Positions 45,101-51,455 of a stretch of 63,082 nucleotides of DNA are shown one piece after another. This DNA is from a virus: the IMG/VR virus record IMGVR_UViG_3300034402_000018, positions 1 through 63,082 of that record. The stretch is one strand, 5' to 3'. A program made the position numbers and the translations under genes. Position 1 is the stretch's first letter, and each line of letters opens with the position of its first letter. The notes under the pieces were generated by a model. The model was not told the DNA's origin, ran no database searches, and saw nothing but the letters and a program-made list of their open reading frames with translations.

Positions 45101-48100
45101 CGTATTCAAGGCCTCGGAGAGGAGGGCCTGCTGCTCCCGGCCGCGCCTGCGCGCCTCTACCAGAAGCAGACGGGTGGAGTCCACGCCCAGCGTTTTCGAG
45201 AGCGCCGTCAGCATGCGCTGGTTGCCGGGGCCGAACGCCTGCAAACGGCGCACAGAAGCACGGGCCTGGCCAATGAAGGCTTGCTCCTGCTCGGCCATGC
45301 GCACCAGGCCCTCGCGCTCGGCGGCTATTCGGCCCAGCCACTTCTCGCGGCCCGCCTCGTCGCGGGCCGCCTCGGCGTTGAGGGTGAAGAGCCTGACGGC
45401 ATCGGCGACGTCTCGCTGCCTTTTACGCAGCTTCTCAATCTCGTGCAGTATGTCGCCGAGACCCGCGAACCCGAAGCCTGCGTCGGCCGTGAGCTTATTG
45501 AGATCGTCAAAGAGGGCGAGCGCGCTCCCCTCGAGAGGCCTGCCGCTGGCCACCGACCTCTGCAGGAAGCCCTGCAGCGTGCCTATAACACGCTGTATCG
45601 GCTCCCCGCCTATCCTGGGCGTATGGTTCTCGGCGACCAACCGCCGGACCTCGGCCTCGAAAGCCGCAAGGCCCGCCTCATTGGCCCCACGCGGTGCCGG
45701 TGGCTTCGCACCTGCTCGCCCCACCATGAGGGCCATGCGGCGCACCAGGGCATCCGAGGAGAGCGAGAGGGGGTCGCGGTTGGGGTCGCGCACGTCCAGC
45801 ACCGACTGCACGTCGGCCGGGATAAACGTACCGGCGGCGCCGGATGCCTGCCGTAGGCGCTCGGCTTTGGCCTCGATCGATACAGCCAGGCGCTGCTGCT
45901 TATCGAAGAGATCTATTACAGTGGCGGCCGCCACGTTGTCACCGCGCAGCTTGACCGCCAGCTGCCTGAACTGGCGCGTCTCGAGGTCTATCTCCTGCTT
46001 GAGAGACTCGATCTCCGAAAGCCCGCCCACCAGGCGCTTCGAGCTGGGGTCGCCGGGGTTGCGCAGGGGCCTGGTGCGGGTAACCCCGACAAGGGCGGCC
46101 TTGCCCCTCTGCACCAGAAAGCGGTCGATGGCGAGAGCCCCCTGCCCCCTGGCCAGCGCTAAGTCCTGCTCGTCGAAGCGGTCAGCCTCGGAGCCCAGGT
46201 TAGCCTGGTCAACGCGGGCAAGCATCTGGCGGTTGATCGCCTCGAAACGCTCCAGCTTGCGCTCAAACTCGGCGAACCGCCTCTCGGCACCCGCGGGGCG
46301 CGGCAGGCGCCTATCGGAAAGGCCCAGCTCCGAGAGGCTGCGCGCTTCAAGCATCGCAAGGCCCGCCTCAAGGGAGGCGATACGGGCCAGCGCCCCCGCG
46401 TGCTCACGCTCAGCAATAACAAGCTGACCCTCTTTGCCCTTGGAGCCTACAATCAACTGCTCAAGCCGAGCGCGCTTGTCAGGGTCGTCAGGCCCCCGTA
46501 CCAGCTGGTCGGTGAGGCGCTTCGCCTCGGCTTGGCGAGTACGTAACTGCGCCCCCAGGCGGGGCAGGTCGCTCTGCAGGGCGAGGAGAGCCGTATGCAT
46601 ATCGACGACCGACCCACCGAATTCCGCTATGGTGCGCAGAACGTGGGGCGTGCGGGACCTCGATAACTGCGTCAAGTCGAGCAACGCATCTGTGGCGACG
46701 GTCGTGGTGCCGGTGGCAGCAGCAGCCGTACCCAGCCAGGCATCAAGTGCCCGGCGGGTCCCCTCACCTACCCGCTGGCCCACCTGATCGGCTACCTGCT
46801 GGGTAGCTTTGAGGGCGGCCGCCGAGATCGCGGGCGCCGCCCGCTCCATGTCCTTGAGCGTCTCACGCAGGAACATCTCCGAGGCATTCCGGGGCAGCTG
46901 CACCCGGCGCGCCGTGCCCGTGGGGTCCACCGCGGTAACGTTGGCTGAGTTCACGTCCTGGGCTAGACCCCGCAGCAGCGTGTTGCGCAGGGCCGCCGCC
47001 TGCTTGGGCGTGACCCCTCCCACCGCCTGTGCCGTAGTGAGGCGCTCGAGAGACCGGAGAGCATGCCCGATCTCCCCGATGGCCCGGCTCTGCGTGGAGA
47101 GATCGGAGAGGAGCTCCCCCGCCCGCAACAGCTTCCTGTTGAGGCCCTCGTCCAGGTCGATCTCGTTGAGCAGGCGCATCTCACGCTCGACGTCGTGTAG
47201 TTCTTCAGAGGCCCTGGCAGAGTGCTGCTCGATGCGCAGGATAGAAGCCTCTACCTCCTTGAGCACCGCCTTATCGTCGTCGGGGTCGACGAAGGTTGGG
47301 GATTTGACGCGCAGGCCTCTGTCGCCCTGCTCGAACTGGCGTAGCGCATCGAAATTGGCGCGGCGTATGGCGGTAGAGCGCAGCAGCCCCAGCCCCTCGG
47401 CGCTCTGGATATTGGGGTGCTCGAGGATCGCCGCACGGTCTGCGCGCAGCTCTTCAATAGCTTTGTCGTTCTCGCGCACCGTGCGGCGCAGGTCCTCGCT
47501 GCGGCCGGAGAGGAGACGCTTGCGCTCGGCGGCGGCCGCGAGCTGGGCCGCAGTAATGGAACGCTCCGACTCCTCCACCATCGTGAGGAAAGCGTTGTAG
47601 GCCTGACCGAGGGCCGTCTTATTGCTCTCGAGACCCGCTCGCACCTCTCTGCCCGCGTGCAGCAGGCTTTGCCCGATCTGCTTGCGCACCGAATCGTCTA
47701 TCTCGGCGAGCGCGGGCCCTATCTCGCGCTGAAACTCGGCAACCAATTCCTGGCGCAGACCCTGAAGCTCCCGGCGGGTGCGGGCGCCCACGTCTTTTGC
47801 CAACGAAAGGGCGCCCCTCGAAAGGAGGGAGAAGGTATCGAAGGAGGGGAGCTTGCGGCCCATGGTGACGAAGATATCGTCAGCCAGGCGCTGGTACTCC
47901 TGGAGGGTGGTTTTGGAGGTGATCAGCCCCTTCTGGAAGGCATCGAGCTTGAAAATATCAGGGTCGAGGTCATTTATATCCTCGAGGACGCGCTTGTACC
48001 TGGCGAAGGCGACCGTGCTCTGGGTGGCCTCGGTGCGCAGGCGAGCTATCTCGCGGGAGGCCTTTTCGGCCACTACGCGGATGCGCCTGGGGACCTCCTT

Positions 48101-48226
48101 CTCCAGGCGATCGAGGTCGCGGTCGATGGCGTCGTCGTCCAGCCGCAGGCGCATAGTGGCGTCAACGTCGCCCGCGCTTGCCCCTCCGGCCTGGACTATA
48201 TCGTCATCGAACAGCTCGTCTGCCAT
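33179..48226 (-). CDS. Giant tape measure protein, 5015 residues, with M23 peptidase domain
   Basis: The gene spans 15 kb. Most of the chain is alpha-helical coiled coil (notably residues 2700-3150). The classic tape-measure domain lies near 2410-2590: FNARMETATVGLRVFVKGG, STPFNVDELLGATKRLLAMG. Near 4050-4165 is an M23 zinc endopeptidase (QHTGIDLA with the first His and Asp, GPHLHFEF with the HxH), suited to cutting peptidoglycan at infection. A proline/alanine/valine repeat (VPA) lies near residue 4740. At about 0.15 nm per residue the tail would be about 750 nm. Start ATG 48226 is preceded by GAGGAG. Confidence 0.92.
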   Translation of the reverse strand: MADELFDDDIVQAGGASAGDVDATMRLRLDDDAIDRDLDRLEKEVPRRIRVVAEKASREIARLRTEATQSTVAFARYKRVLEDINDLDPDIFKLDAFQKGLITSKTTLQEYQRLADDIFVTMGRKLPSFDTFSLLSRGALSLAKDVGARTRRELQGLRQELVAEFQREIGPALAEIDDSVRKQIGQSLLHAGREVRAGLESNKTALGQAYNAFLTMVEESERSITAAQLAAAAERKRLLSGRSEDLRRTVRENDKAIEELRADRAAILEHPNIQSAEGLGLLRSTAIRRANFDALRQFEQGDRGLRVKSPTFVDPDDDKAVLKEVEASILRIEQHSARASEELHDVEREMRLLNEIDLDEGLNRKLLRAGELLSDLSTQSRAIGEIGHALRSLERLTTAQAVGGVTPKQAAALRNTLLRGLAQDVNSANVTAVDPTGTARRVQLPRNASEMFLRETLKDMERAAPAISAAALKATQQVADQVGQRVGEGTRRALDAWLGTAAAATGTTTVATDALLDLTQLSRSRTPHVLRTIAEFGGSVVDMHTALLALQSDLPRLGAQLRTRQAEAKRLTDQLVRGPDDPDKRARLEQLIVGSKGKEGQLVIAEREHAGALARIASLEAGLAMLEARSLSELGLSDRRLPRPAGAERRFAEFERKLERFEAINRQMLARVDQANLGSEADRFDEQDLALARGQGALAIDRFLVQRGKAALVGVTRTRPLRNPGDPSSKRLVGGLSEIESLKQEIDLETRQFRQLAVKLRGDNVAAATVIDLFDKQQRLAVSIEAKAERLRQASGAAGTFIPADVQSVLDVRDPNRDPLSLSSDALVRRMALMVGRAGAKPPAPRGANEAGLAAFEAEVRRLVAENHTPRIGGEPIQRVIGTLQGFLQRSVASGRPLEGSALALFDDLNKLTADAGFGFAGLGDILHEIEKLRKRQRDVADAVRLFTLNAEAARDEAGREKWLGRIAAEREGLVRMAEQEQAFIGQARASVRRLQAFGPGNQRMLTALSKTLGVDSTRLLLVEARRRGREQQALLSEALNTAIREQDALLARAPKERGPQFASLRDVRHQESLFRLFQEDPQGHEAARRRIAGGDRTLFLMRPVPVAASQARARDLNQSALQDAIEREREEIRARNSIALQVEAEIERQRESGELRRRARARALQGGLSPAPARQLAIDLVGAREAQAALDNSLNKAFKDVQDEVTDAQKALGRLVEGKRAFLQALGPAIRSGALAPAQARARASSAFDADLEGARERVAQAAAELARVRGLKANPSNLQGMAARIVDGDTKRISQAADILSKDEEFVREVEEDLRRDLQADARRRATTEPQVHRVRFNPLSEEVRRRRPVIEANLRRMQALVNDYVQQQPAVVLRALLNNKVPTSTPDDLRDALKILGGRAIIPASPAGFKVATFAKEFSAEIGKQEDLDFDFDALAAQGAHDLASALEKAGLTEFVQDFMRGYVQFRFEDLQRAGISLARSAFLRRFTEGAFGQFQRSPDQEGIDAFDPRNPASGFFLGDTSQQVRIRSGREPKLQEQLRGQQLAELATRQAEMRAAVEGIIREDAAIQALLLAEGQNLQDWEATLAGVHAKLQAAGLAAGGGGLRDVALAQALQRFEGTDHAARLKRLNDQVFKAIGGRIENVQVVEPEGVARLSAPVEEAVERLEAVAKEETKRAVDAAFLTSARMMDVSAGALRNLLQQAVAEAGADPIGRSIVDASGAQQRKIGSLLRALMVDANPVDMVNAVWDKQVLNAQGQLSSVGEIVRRAKSETGRLTREAAGVEKSLAIAEQADTVVALVREGADAFDNALAFNLGAAVLLGKKVAAFYTDGARLLGRVSDDKLEELGNLVAKKRSDFGTELGRATIQRFERIPGGPVQGGATRHIGPPVTDIKLLGAGIRADDAAVMRAAGVHAGEALGEGMTEGAHIGFEGTREEIRTQMRLLITDMEDVLQIKSPSRVTRHIGEAMAAGLLVGFEGYNLGAELLKDIRVTINHIKQAVNAGLVTDADAAVRTFAGGLIDDLEATLLSKRAELAAAAAALLPTAILQKHVDEIEDAIRQVKVAFSTLKTGPTIPVDDFDRVFGGIDKDGKRFSGSLADLQAAARQRNATERQNTLFDVRGKLAAGFDELAILKERRAALEIEGSALQGLLRDGKLVTKEIAAARDRYKEIEVELRKVTGQHDQLEKHLQRQANLERDLTEKTVGERSRAIEIESARINEGAIAARAQATAFANIEDTLARSTHNMTRFERVLQGAVAAARVLKGDLNPLAAVPGVAALAGRGTVPDLLKTGPLDNARAGLDQFDFRTRKYIEQKAAVEKLQVTLKGLRAEQLHLIDSAGGGRATADQVAAYKGLDRAAERVEARIRKLTNETARFEKQGKGNFLGLIPVLGKLGQAVGNVEQKMAGSGFLGGRGGGSLRSGIVGGVIGSALLQASYALRSGLTNIGDALIGFNARMETATVGLRVFVKGGREAARLSEDILKFATSTPFNVDELLGATKRLLAMGVAANEVLPVFRTLGAAVAAVGGDKDTLNRVILAYGQIRAKNVLISQDLRQLAEAGIPAFAILQRELGLTADQVFDIGRQAINSKEGVDALIRGMNRLYGGALLAQMDTFNGRLANFGDVLTIFVGRIGAPLTDELKKFLEGAANLLQDSGMIRAAETLGDLIGGVARRAREGFFSAQDGILSFARLMPTIVDQVGGELKRLQIFLSEMKFNLDPTQGDIGFDFTRSNEISDQMSKVMSEIFQEAQAKAAKSANFGKQVIDLKVSAEHLQIEIAKGKEAGFKTEIEDMLRAQIAQIPNDIADVPVPIKVSGKIVGFEPGSEEDLINGLQGPALDVLKRFLDDLDQRLAVDAEAGRPAATIAARFREVFLSELAKLGDAPSVAQIQAVIDNLGERLKIPNIFEDAEITKLGQDLAALVGEQSNLESQQRALKALQLEDTRRSRAEQQTIEDKTAAIKKLTDAREKEADAARLQIDAVKDRVDDLNFEKRLFNRAADARIFNQEGTIKGFHAQFDPVLKAFEAAHDRASSALEDLRTQQAAVAASFEVANLHEQRVIADLQDERARKEESYASLIDRATAAEKAHAAVVKSAQLDLRENVRLQQEEIDRIEDKYRAELKVRDAAVRGTSKEIKAAQREQNKRDLDFEQRILAARQRGDQEEVKRLQEEKEQSRLNFENDIAARRALLQVQADEAERIRDEAEEQQRAAKERLEDIQRDGARNADRLEREGELLAANREKVEADRDASILATAAKIKVAQAFLDLLGRTKEDVAALQGQELAAAEGAERAAQRQLDTFKSSYDILFEKQGKALDGIKEEKGQFNQTIDEIIDGLNLQIETMERAEKAAQRKSDAVTKPLENELEILKGQFEVADRLRQQEIDRTTDAVANTQTRIDALNKETEAIEKRMAAEKSIKDAAKRVSTETPPPKLPGTEPLSSTQRVQQFVDRNRLDIELAKAQLDLLNGDMETMVALVEKVVRLADRAGLNLSAAEIVEGLIPPDSFVPQVGVDADVVHFLILAAAGGTREELARFFEDPAFLEKLARAVRGTVGEKGEPTATGSGATLERLNAILGSGVFGGSEVEAIRKALGLDAAGAVVAGAATVLDVTGWDKAARDQIGAAYEQSAAAQEITRAARDLQAVARALAPEAVDAVRPIEERIADRVQAVLPPLNLKVPGVVQAFAPLFGTDVQRSAIFSALSPASLGNPVPHEQQKAIRDALVEALKTQEGRDTLREELLAHPEEWRVLLERIGLNDQLRESLKGLLGGIAGPFGPEMQRLANTISEKVAEGLQAGKSVIANATAEGIVEPVQRSVSGLAVEAKEAGAAVPPAVAAGVEEGSPAMRDVVRAQVDAVTRLLMGMPEAAGAAGAGVVGPEGLGVMAGPGAQAAVSQYSQDVIDTMLLAMGISLGDDQPINKAGELAQRLIGPKGLAYLSTDAGQAAIKAVADQFGSSINTSLEESLFGDTTTGDADRGIGFSNLGIRVGQSFIEGILNSVRESASDIKEATEEAMAQATGDADSGVPVRPSTAIGRDGARGGIFPLGPGFSRVTQEFSGTQRGQHTGIDLAAVQGTEIRAYDDGKVRVAGWSTVGYGNLVVVDHDGYSTWYAHMDHLPHKGKTFPWVSVGQHVTKGQVIGYVGSTGKSTGPHLHFEFREGKNPTSQVPVNPRRVLPAVGGADVGGAEPGAGTSTTKIAAARKVLTDMVSIVEEAGGDMSVVIDAFLSGATELAANKLARFSGFARSQMKVAFEALRASAQLLGAGGIEQIRLVLQELGLLPGGKKGAAASGKSVTQQFMEEMFPNGLPRKIEVGLDVGLDEVAIQKAWDDFFARHPGLRDQFAEEELNRAHPERQAIRNVAAATADRTLVPELIALLTANSGKEEIADFLKVIAGAPDDRTLFELQGQLRATPGDPILQRILDILQALGVSRDRITAADIKALLFEGNGSVRNATALVANAILLQLQSAPPGEIDPFVADFLNALRRVEGTRTIGDVQALLVQAKGPFAERLKVLIAMLDPNTTIDALRKLIFEDPELNRLRQAQELGVGAPGDVVNLSAGARRIALGLREFLKGLGTAGIDEPGITAILRQLKEADPNAKIADIISGLPDLPSDDTSSLGRFVARLRELASASPDATLGDVQAGLFADLSDENTTALDRNTLAVELNTAAIAKAAGINIDELWQQVLASNSRLVEHVERIAGSAEETAKNTEDTAEHTEDATPPTPPIPGTPGTPAVPAVPAVPAVPVPGIPAIPGISPESWTGALSDEEQARLGAANRKLDGLRTLEQDLLRAIDAAEKRGDDKLAEQLRARLKRAQAAIENLVGLVDAFEGRELPDMQAALQEMLERVKETSPAADQFKEAADAAVELGVKDAESEQNLIARAQFGIERYRRALEEARRKGDAASAREAKRRLEAAEAEMDRLEREARAREAAAAAPPAPGTTVGGEPVMPRPGPGGPTPFSVGSSFVANITNNVTETHDPHATAAQIANAQTWQLRSLAGTLPREGRG
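33972..34016 (-). repeat. 9-bp direct repeat (GCAGGCACC) in the tape measure gene
   Basis: About four to five consecutive copies of GCAGGCACC or close variants code for repeated VPA in a proline-rich linker. Slippage-prone; length may differ among relatives. Confidence 0.7.
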
Positions 48227-48550
48227 CTACTCCTCGCGCCATTTGCCCCCGGCTTTGATGTACCTCTTCTTCATTTCAGGGGAGATCTCTCCTATGACGC
48301 CCGAAATAACACCTGAGAACTTGCCCTTGCCCGCTATGTCGAGCACCCCGGCGTCCCCTTGCTGCTTGTCTTTCCGGGGTGGGTCGTCACGATGCTGCTC
48401 CTGCTCCTCGTGGCGTTTGATCTCCTCCAGCACCCCCCGGTAGTAGACCCCCTCGTTGAAGCAGTACCACTCGTAGGCGGTCATCTCCCTACGCGGATCT
48501 ACTAACTCTGCGGGGCACACCCCATAGCGTTGGGCCATTCGATCCAGCAC
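48227..48550 (-). CDS. Tail assembly chaperone, downstream frame
   Basis: 107 residues if started at 48550; the frame is open further upstream to about 48605. The LDRMAQRYGVCPAELVDPRREMTAYEWYCFNEGVY pattern is typical of the second part of tail assembly chaperones (the T part of G-T). It overlaps the first chaperone frame by 62 nt and lies directly before the tape measure. It is probably made only as a frameshift fusion with the upstream gene. Confidence 0.7.
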   Translation of the reverse strand: MLDRMAQRYGVCPAELVDPRREMTAYEWYCFNEGVYYRGVLEEIKRHEEQEQHRDDPPRKDKQQGDAGVLDIAGKGKFSGVISGVIGEISPEMKKRYIKAGGKWREE

Positions 48551-49040
48551 CGGCGCCTGTGGACCCTGGACGAAAATTAGCCAGGGTACCGATGTCAGTT
48601 TGAGAGAGCTGGATGATCATGGTCTTGTCGTAGCTCACCAGCCTCCCCACCCACACGGTATCCTGGGCCTCATCTTTTTCTTCAAGCACCAACTTCGGGG
48701 ACTCGACGAGTGCCACAACCATAGCATCGCGCGCCAGGTCCTGGTCTCGCTTGTGCTCGAGCTCCTCTTCAGGGGTATATTCTTTGTCGGAGATAGAGGG
48801 TGACGCCCCGTCCACAAACCGGTACGCGGCCGCCACCAGGGGGTTCGGGATCTTGCCCGACTGTATGAGGGAATAGAGGTCGAGCCGCCGGAGCGTGACA
48901 CACAGCTTGGAGGGCAGAACGACCAGGTGAGTGCGCTTGAAGTCCGCGACGGATGTCGGGCCCTGAGGCGCCTCTGGTTGGATGTCGAGCTTTTCGCGGG
49001 TATCGACCCTGGCAGGGGTCTTTCTAGCTTTGGTAGCCAT
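48489..49040 (-). CDS. Tail assembly chaperone, upstream frame
   Basis: 183 residues from ATG 49040 (GGAG upstream; open earlier frame lacks a site). Acidic and helical, MATKARKTPARVDTREKLD to PTLWGVPRRVSRSA. Position between major tail protein and tape measure, and the overlapping second frame, fit the G part of a G/GT chaperone pair that coats the tape measure during tail assembly. The second frame sits in +1 phase relative to this one. Confidence 0.7.
   Translation of the reverse strand: MATKARKTPARVDTREKLDIQPEAPQGPTSVADFKRTHLVVLPSKLCVTLRRLDLYSLIQSGKIPNPLVAAAYRFVDGASPSISDKEYTPEEELEHKRDQDLARDAMVVALVESPKLVLEEKDEAQDTVWVGRLVSYDKTMIIQLSQTDIGTLANFRPGSTGAGAGSNGPTLWGVPRRVSRSA
48569..48578 (-). 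promoter_or_regulatory. Candidate +1 frameshift site
   Basis: In the chaperone overlap, reading leftward, codons AAT-TTT-CGT occur at 48578-48570. A phenylalanine tRNA on TTT could slip forward to TTC and enter the downstream frame (VQGPQAPVLDRMAQR). The second frame is in +1 phase, so a +1 (or -2) shift is required; this TTT-C and the GGG-T further on are the best candidates. Site choice is inferred. Confidence 0.4.
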
Positions 49041-49055
49041 CGGTCTCCTTACTAT

Positions 49056-49079
49056 GAAGGGGGCTTTTCGGCCCCCTTC
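49056..49079 (-). terminator. Hairpin between major tail protein and chaperone genes
   Basis: GAAGGGGGC (49056-49064) pairs perfectly with GCCCCCTTC (49071-49079) around TTTTCG. No T-run follows leftward, so it is not a strong terminator. It may lower downstream expression or stabilise the tail-protein transcript, as expected where the tube protein is needed in large excess. Confidence 0.4.
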
Positions 49080-49107
49080 GCTGCTTACTACCAACTACAC
49101 CCGCGGA

Positions 49108-49917
49108 CTATGATACTGTGCGCATGAAGTCCACGGCGTAGGTAGCGCCGCCCGAGGGCACGCCGGGGAGGGCCGCTCCCACGATGTCCGTCTCGGTCTT
49201 CTTCGCCGCCCAGTCGATCTCGAACACCTGCTTGGTGCGGTTGCCGAGGTCGCCTGCCTTGAAAGGCTGTGCGCGGGCCTTGAAGATGGTGATGCGGATG
49301 TCGCGGCCGACTTCCGGCGTCACATCTTCCTGGATCGCGGCCGCGGTGACCACAATCTCGACATAGGCCGGGGTGAACTCGGCGTTATCGCCGAAGTAGA
49401 TGCGCTTCGCCGTACCGTCAGGCAGGGTGCCCAAAGACGAGGTAGCCGCAGCACCCGACCCGGCGCCGCCGGATATGGTGATCGAAGGCGCCGACATGAA
49501 GCCGGAACCGGGGGTCACCACGTTGATAGCGGTGATCACGCCGCCCGAACGCACCGAGCTGAAGGTCGCGCCCGACCCGCCACCGCCAGAGGTACCGATG
49601 GCGGGGGCCGAGGTGTAGCCTGTACCGCCGTTGGTGACGGTGACCGCGGCCACTTCGTCCACGGCGTATTCGACGCCGGTCTTGCCGAAGATCGCCTCGA
49701 TGACGTCGTCGGACCACTTGTCGGCCGTGAATCGCCCGCTGAGGTCCGCGGACATGAATATCTCCTCCGTCTCGTTGTCACCTTCGTAGGTGATGTTCTG
49801 GACGTTGGTAGACATCGTGAAAGAGTTGCCGAAAGGCACATCGACGTAGGTTATCTCGCCGGCCACGTTGTAGCCGACTTTCGTATCCTTGATCGATGCA
49901 ATTCTGTACTTAGCCAT
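49108..49917 (-). CDS. Major tail (tube) protein with a glycine-rich inserted domain
   Basis: 269 residues. It sits just upstream of chaperones and tape measure, and IASIKDTKVGYNVAGEITYVDVPFGNSFTMS ... MSADLSG is a plausible tube fold. Residues about 88-165 contain VTNGGTGYTSAPAIGTSGGG and VTPGSGFMSAPSITISGG, an insert that also occurs in the protein at 53444 (VTNGGSGYTSDP, NPGSGFTSVP). The insert probably decorates the tube surface. Confidence 0.75.
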   Translation of the reverse strand: MAKYRIASIKDTKVGYNVAGEITYVDVPFGNSFTMSTNVQNITYEGDNETEEIFMSADLSGRFTADKWSDDVIEAIFGKTGVEYAVDEVAAVTVTNGGTGYTSAPAIGTSGGGGSGATFSSVRSGGVITAINVVTPGSGFMSAPSITISGGAGSGAAATSSLGTLPDGTAKRIYFGDNAEFTPAYVEIVVTAAAIQEDVTPEVGRDIRITIFKARAQPFKAGDLGNRTKQVFEIDWAAKKTETDIVGAALPGVPSGGATYAVDFMRTVS

Positions 49918-49928
49918 TTAGTTGCCTC

Positions 49929-50339
49929 CTATAGTCCCACCAGGGAAAACCGGCAGAACATCATGTTTTTGTCCCACCCGCCGTCCGTGAGCTGCCCTGA
50001 CACGTATTCAGCGCGCGCCCGCTGGAACTGCGGAAAGTACGGCTCGGAGGGCGGCACTTTCCACTCGTGGAACCCGCGCCGCAGCTCCTTGATAATTCGT
50101 CGAATGTACCTGTAGCGCCTGATGTGCTCGTCGTAGACGTACATCGTCCAGGACGTGGCGATGACCAGGTTGCCCGCCTCGCCCGAAAACTTCGAGACGA
50201 TAAAGGGTGTCATTGCCTGCCCATCGGGCGATACCTTGGGCCTGGGGAAGTAAGAGTTGATCCCGTCCCCCAGAAGCGTAAGTACGTCAGGCAGCGCCTT
50301 CATGCGGTCGAGCACATGCTCCTCGAGGGTCTCGCGCAT
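49929..50339 (-). CDS. Tail terminator-like protein
   Basis: 136 residues starting MRETLEEHVLDRMKALPDVL at 50339, overlapping the preceding stop. Position between connectors and major tail protein is that of the tail terminator (gpU/gp-type) that caps the tube. Assignment is by place and size. Confidence 0.5.
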   Translation of the reverse strand: MRETLEEHVLDRMKALPDVLTLLGDGINSYFPRPKVSPDGQAMTPFIVSKFSGEAGNLVIATSWTMYVYDEHIRRYRYIRRIIKELRRGFHEWKVPPSEPYFPQFQRARAEYVSGQLTDGGWDKNMMFCRFSLVGL

Positions 50340-50704
50340 CAGCGCAACACCCCGAGACCAGCCGCCGCGAGCCGCTCCATGAGGATGGGTGCCCACACTT
50401 GCAGGGCCGGCCCCAGAATCGCGAACTCCCCCGCATGGTCGTGCTCAAGAAAGACTATGTAAGGCGCTTCGGACGTGAAGCGAAAGGTGAAGTCCCCCGC
50501 GTACTTGCGGATCACCTGGAGAGTGCGGCGGGCAAAGCCCGTATCGTCGCTCCATAGGGCGTTAGCCTTCATCCACTCAACCACATCGTCCGCCCACTGC
50601 TCGCAGATGCGGCGAGCAAGTGCGCGGCGTGCGGCCTTCACCCGAGCTACTTTTGCTCGCAGCCCGTCGAAGTTCACCCACACGTCGTAACTCGTCACCG
50701 CCAT
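50339..50704 (-). CDS. HK97 gp10-like head-tail connector protein
   Basis: 121 residues. DDVVEWMKANALWSDDTGFARRTLQVI and YIVFLEHDHAGEFAILGPAL match the HK97 gp10-like family: helix, then a DDTGxARRxL strand region and a C-terminal helix. Forms part of the neck between head and tail. Confidence 0.65.
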   Translation of the reverse strand: MAVTSYDVWVNFDGLRAKVARVKAARRALARRICEQWADDVVEWMKANALWSDDTGFARRTLQVIRKYAGDFTFRFTSEAPYIVFLEHDHAGEFAILGPALQVWAPILMERLAAAGLGVLR

Positions 50705-50707
50705 CTG

Positions 50708-51106
50708 CTACCTCTTGCGTAAGATCGACTCCCAGTGAGTCGTGAGATTTCGGGTCATCGTGATCTGGTACTTCAGCCCGTCGGGGCGTAGAACAGCATC
50801 GGTGTCGACGATAGGCTCCTCGGGTCCCGAGATCATCAGGTACTCCTTGCGGAACCGCTCTCCTTCGGGCACTATCGAGGAGGTATTGTCCTGGTACGGC
50901 ATCACGATGGCGCCCTTGAGCGGCACCGTGATCGTCTGCACCTCTTCCTCATCGTCGTCCTCGTCCTCTTCCGTATCCCCCTCTTCGGGCAGGTCGTCAT
51001 CGTCCTCGGGAGACGTGTCGATCGTAACCAGCTCGGTGCGCAGGATATTCACGTCCTCGACCCAGCCGGAGAACGAGGCGCGAAACGACGGCATTATGTC
51101 AAACAC
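50708..51106 (-). CDS. Head-closure-like connector with acidic insert
   Basis: 132 residues. Beta-rich, with a long Asp/Glu insert (residues about 32-55). Located between adaptor and gp10-like genes, it occupies the head-closure (stopper) position. The acidic insert is unusual for this class and lowers certainty. Confidence 0.5.
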   Translation of the reverse strand: MFDIMPSFRASFSGWVEDVNILRTELVTIDTSPEDDDDLPEEGDTEEDEDDDEEEVQTITVPLKGAIVMPYQDNTSSIVPEGERFRKEYLMISGPEEPIVDTDAVLRPDGLKYQITMTRNLTTHWESILRKR

Positions 51107-51446
51107 CGTGCTCGGCCCCCGCCGCGACCGGGTAAAGGTCCGTGCGCACCACCTCGTCGATCGCCACCTCGGCGCCCCCCTTGCGGGAGAGCGCCCTGTA
51201 GTAGGCCACCCGGCGGAAGACCACCGGCTGTGAGAAACCGAGCAACCCGATGTTGTGCGCCATGAAGTTCACGTCGAGGGAGAAGTACTCCCAGATGTCC
51301 GCGACCGTGCCATTGATGTCCACCGATTCCTGGTAAGAGGCGTCGGTGTTGTCGGCGGCAAACTCGAGGATCTTTTCATCCGGGAGCTTGGTCTCATCGG
51401 GCGTGGTCTTGTTGCGCACCTGGCGGATTATCTCGTCGTCGCTCAC
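51099..51446 (-). CDS. Head-tail adaptor-like protein
   Basis: 115 residues, helix rich (DEIIRQVRNKTTPDETKLPDEKILEFAADN). Overlaps the closure gene by 8 nt. The place after capsid genes and the helical pattern fit the adaptor that docks on the portal. Assignment by position. Confidence 0.5.
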   Translation of the reverse strand: MSDDEIIRQVRNKTTPDETKLPDEKILEFAADNTDASYQESVDINGTVADIWEYFSLDVNFMAHNIGLLGFSQPVVFRRVAYYRALSRKGGAEVAIDEVVRTDLYPVAAGAEHGV

Positions 51447-51455
51447 AGGTCTTGC

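Noticed and set aside
33848-48443. Long rightward open frames opposite the tape measure (for example 38072-39379, 40091-41350, 42065-43120, 34602-35198)
   Set aside because: They are mirror frames of a GC-rich coiled-coil gene with strong codon-position bias; they lack ribosome sites, recognisable domains and operon context.
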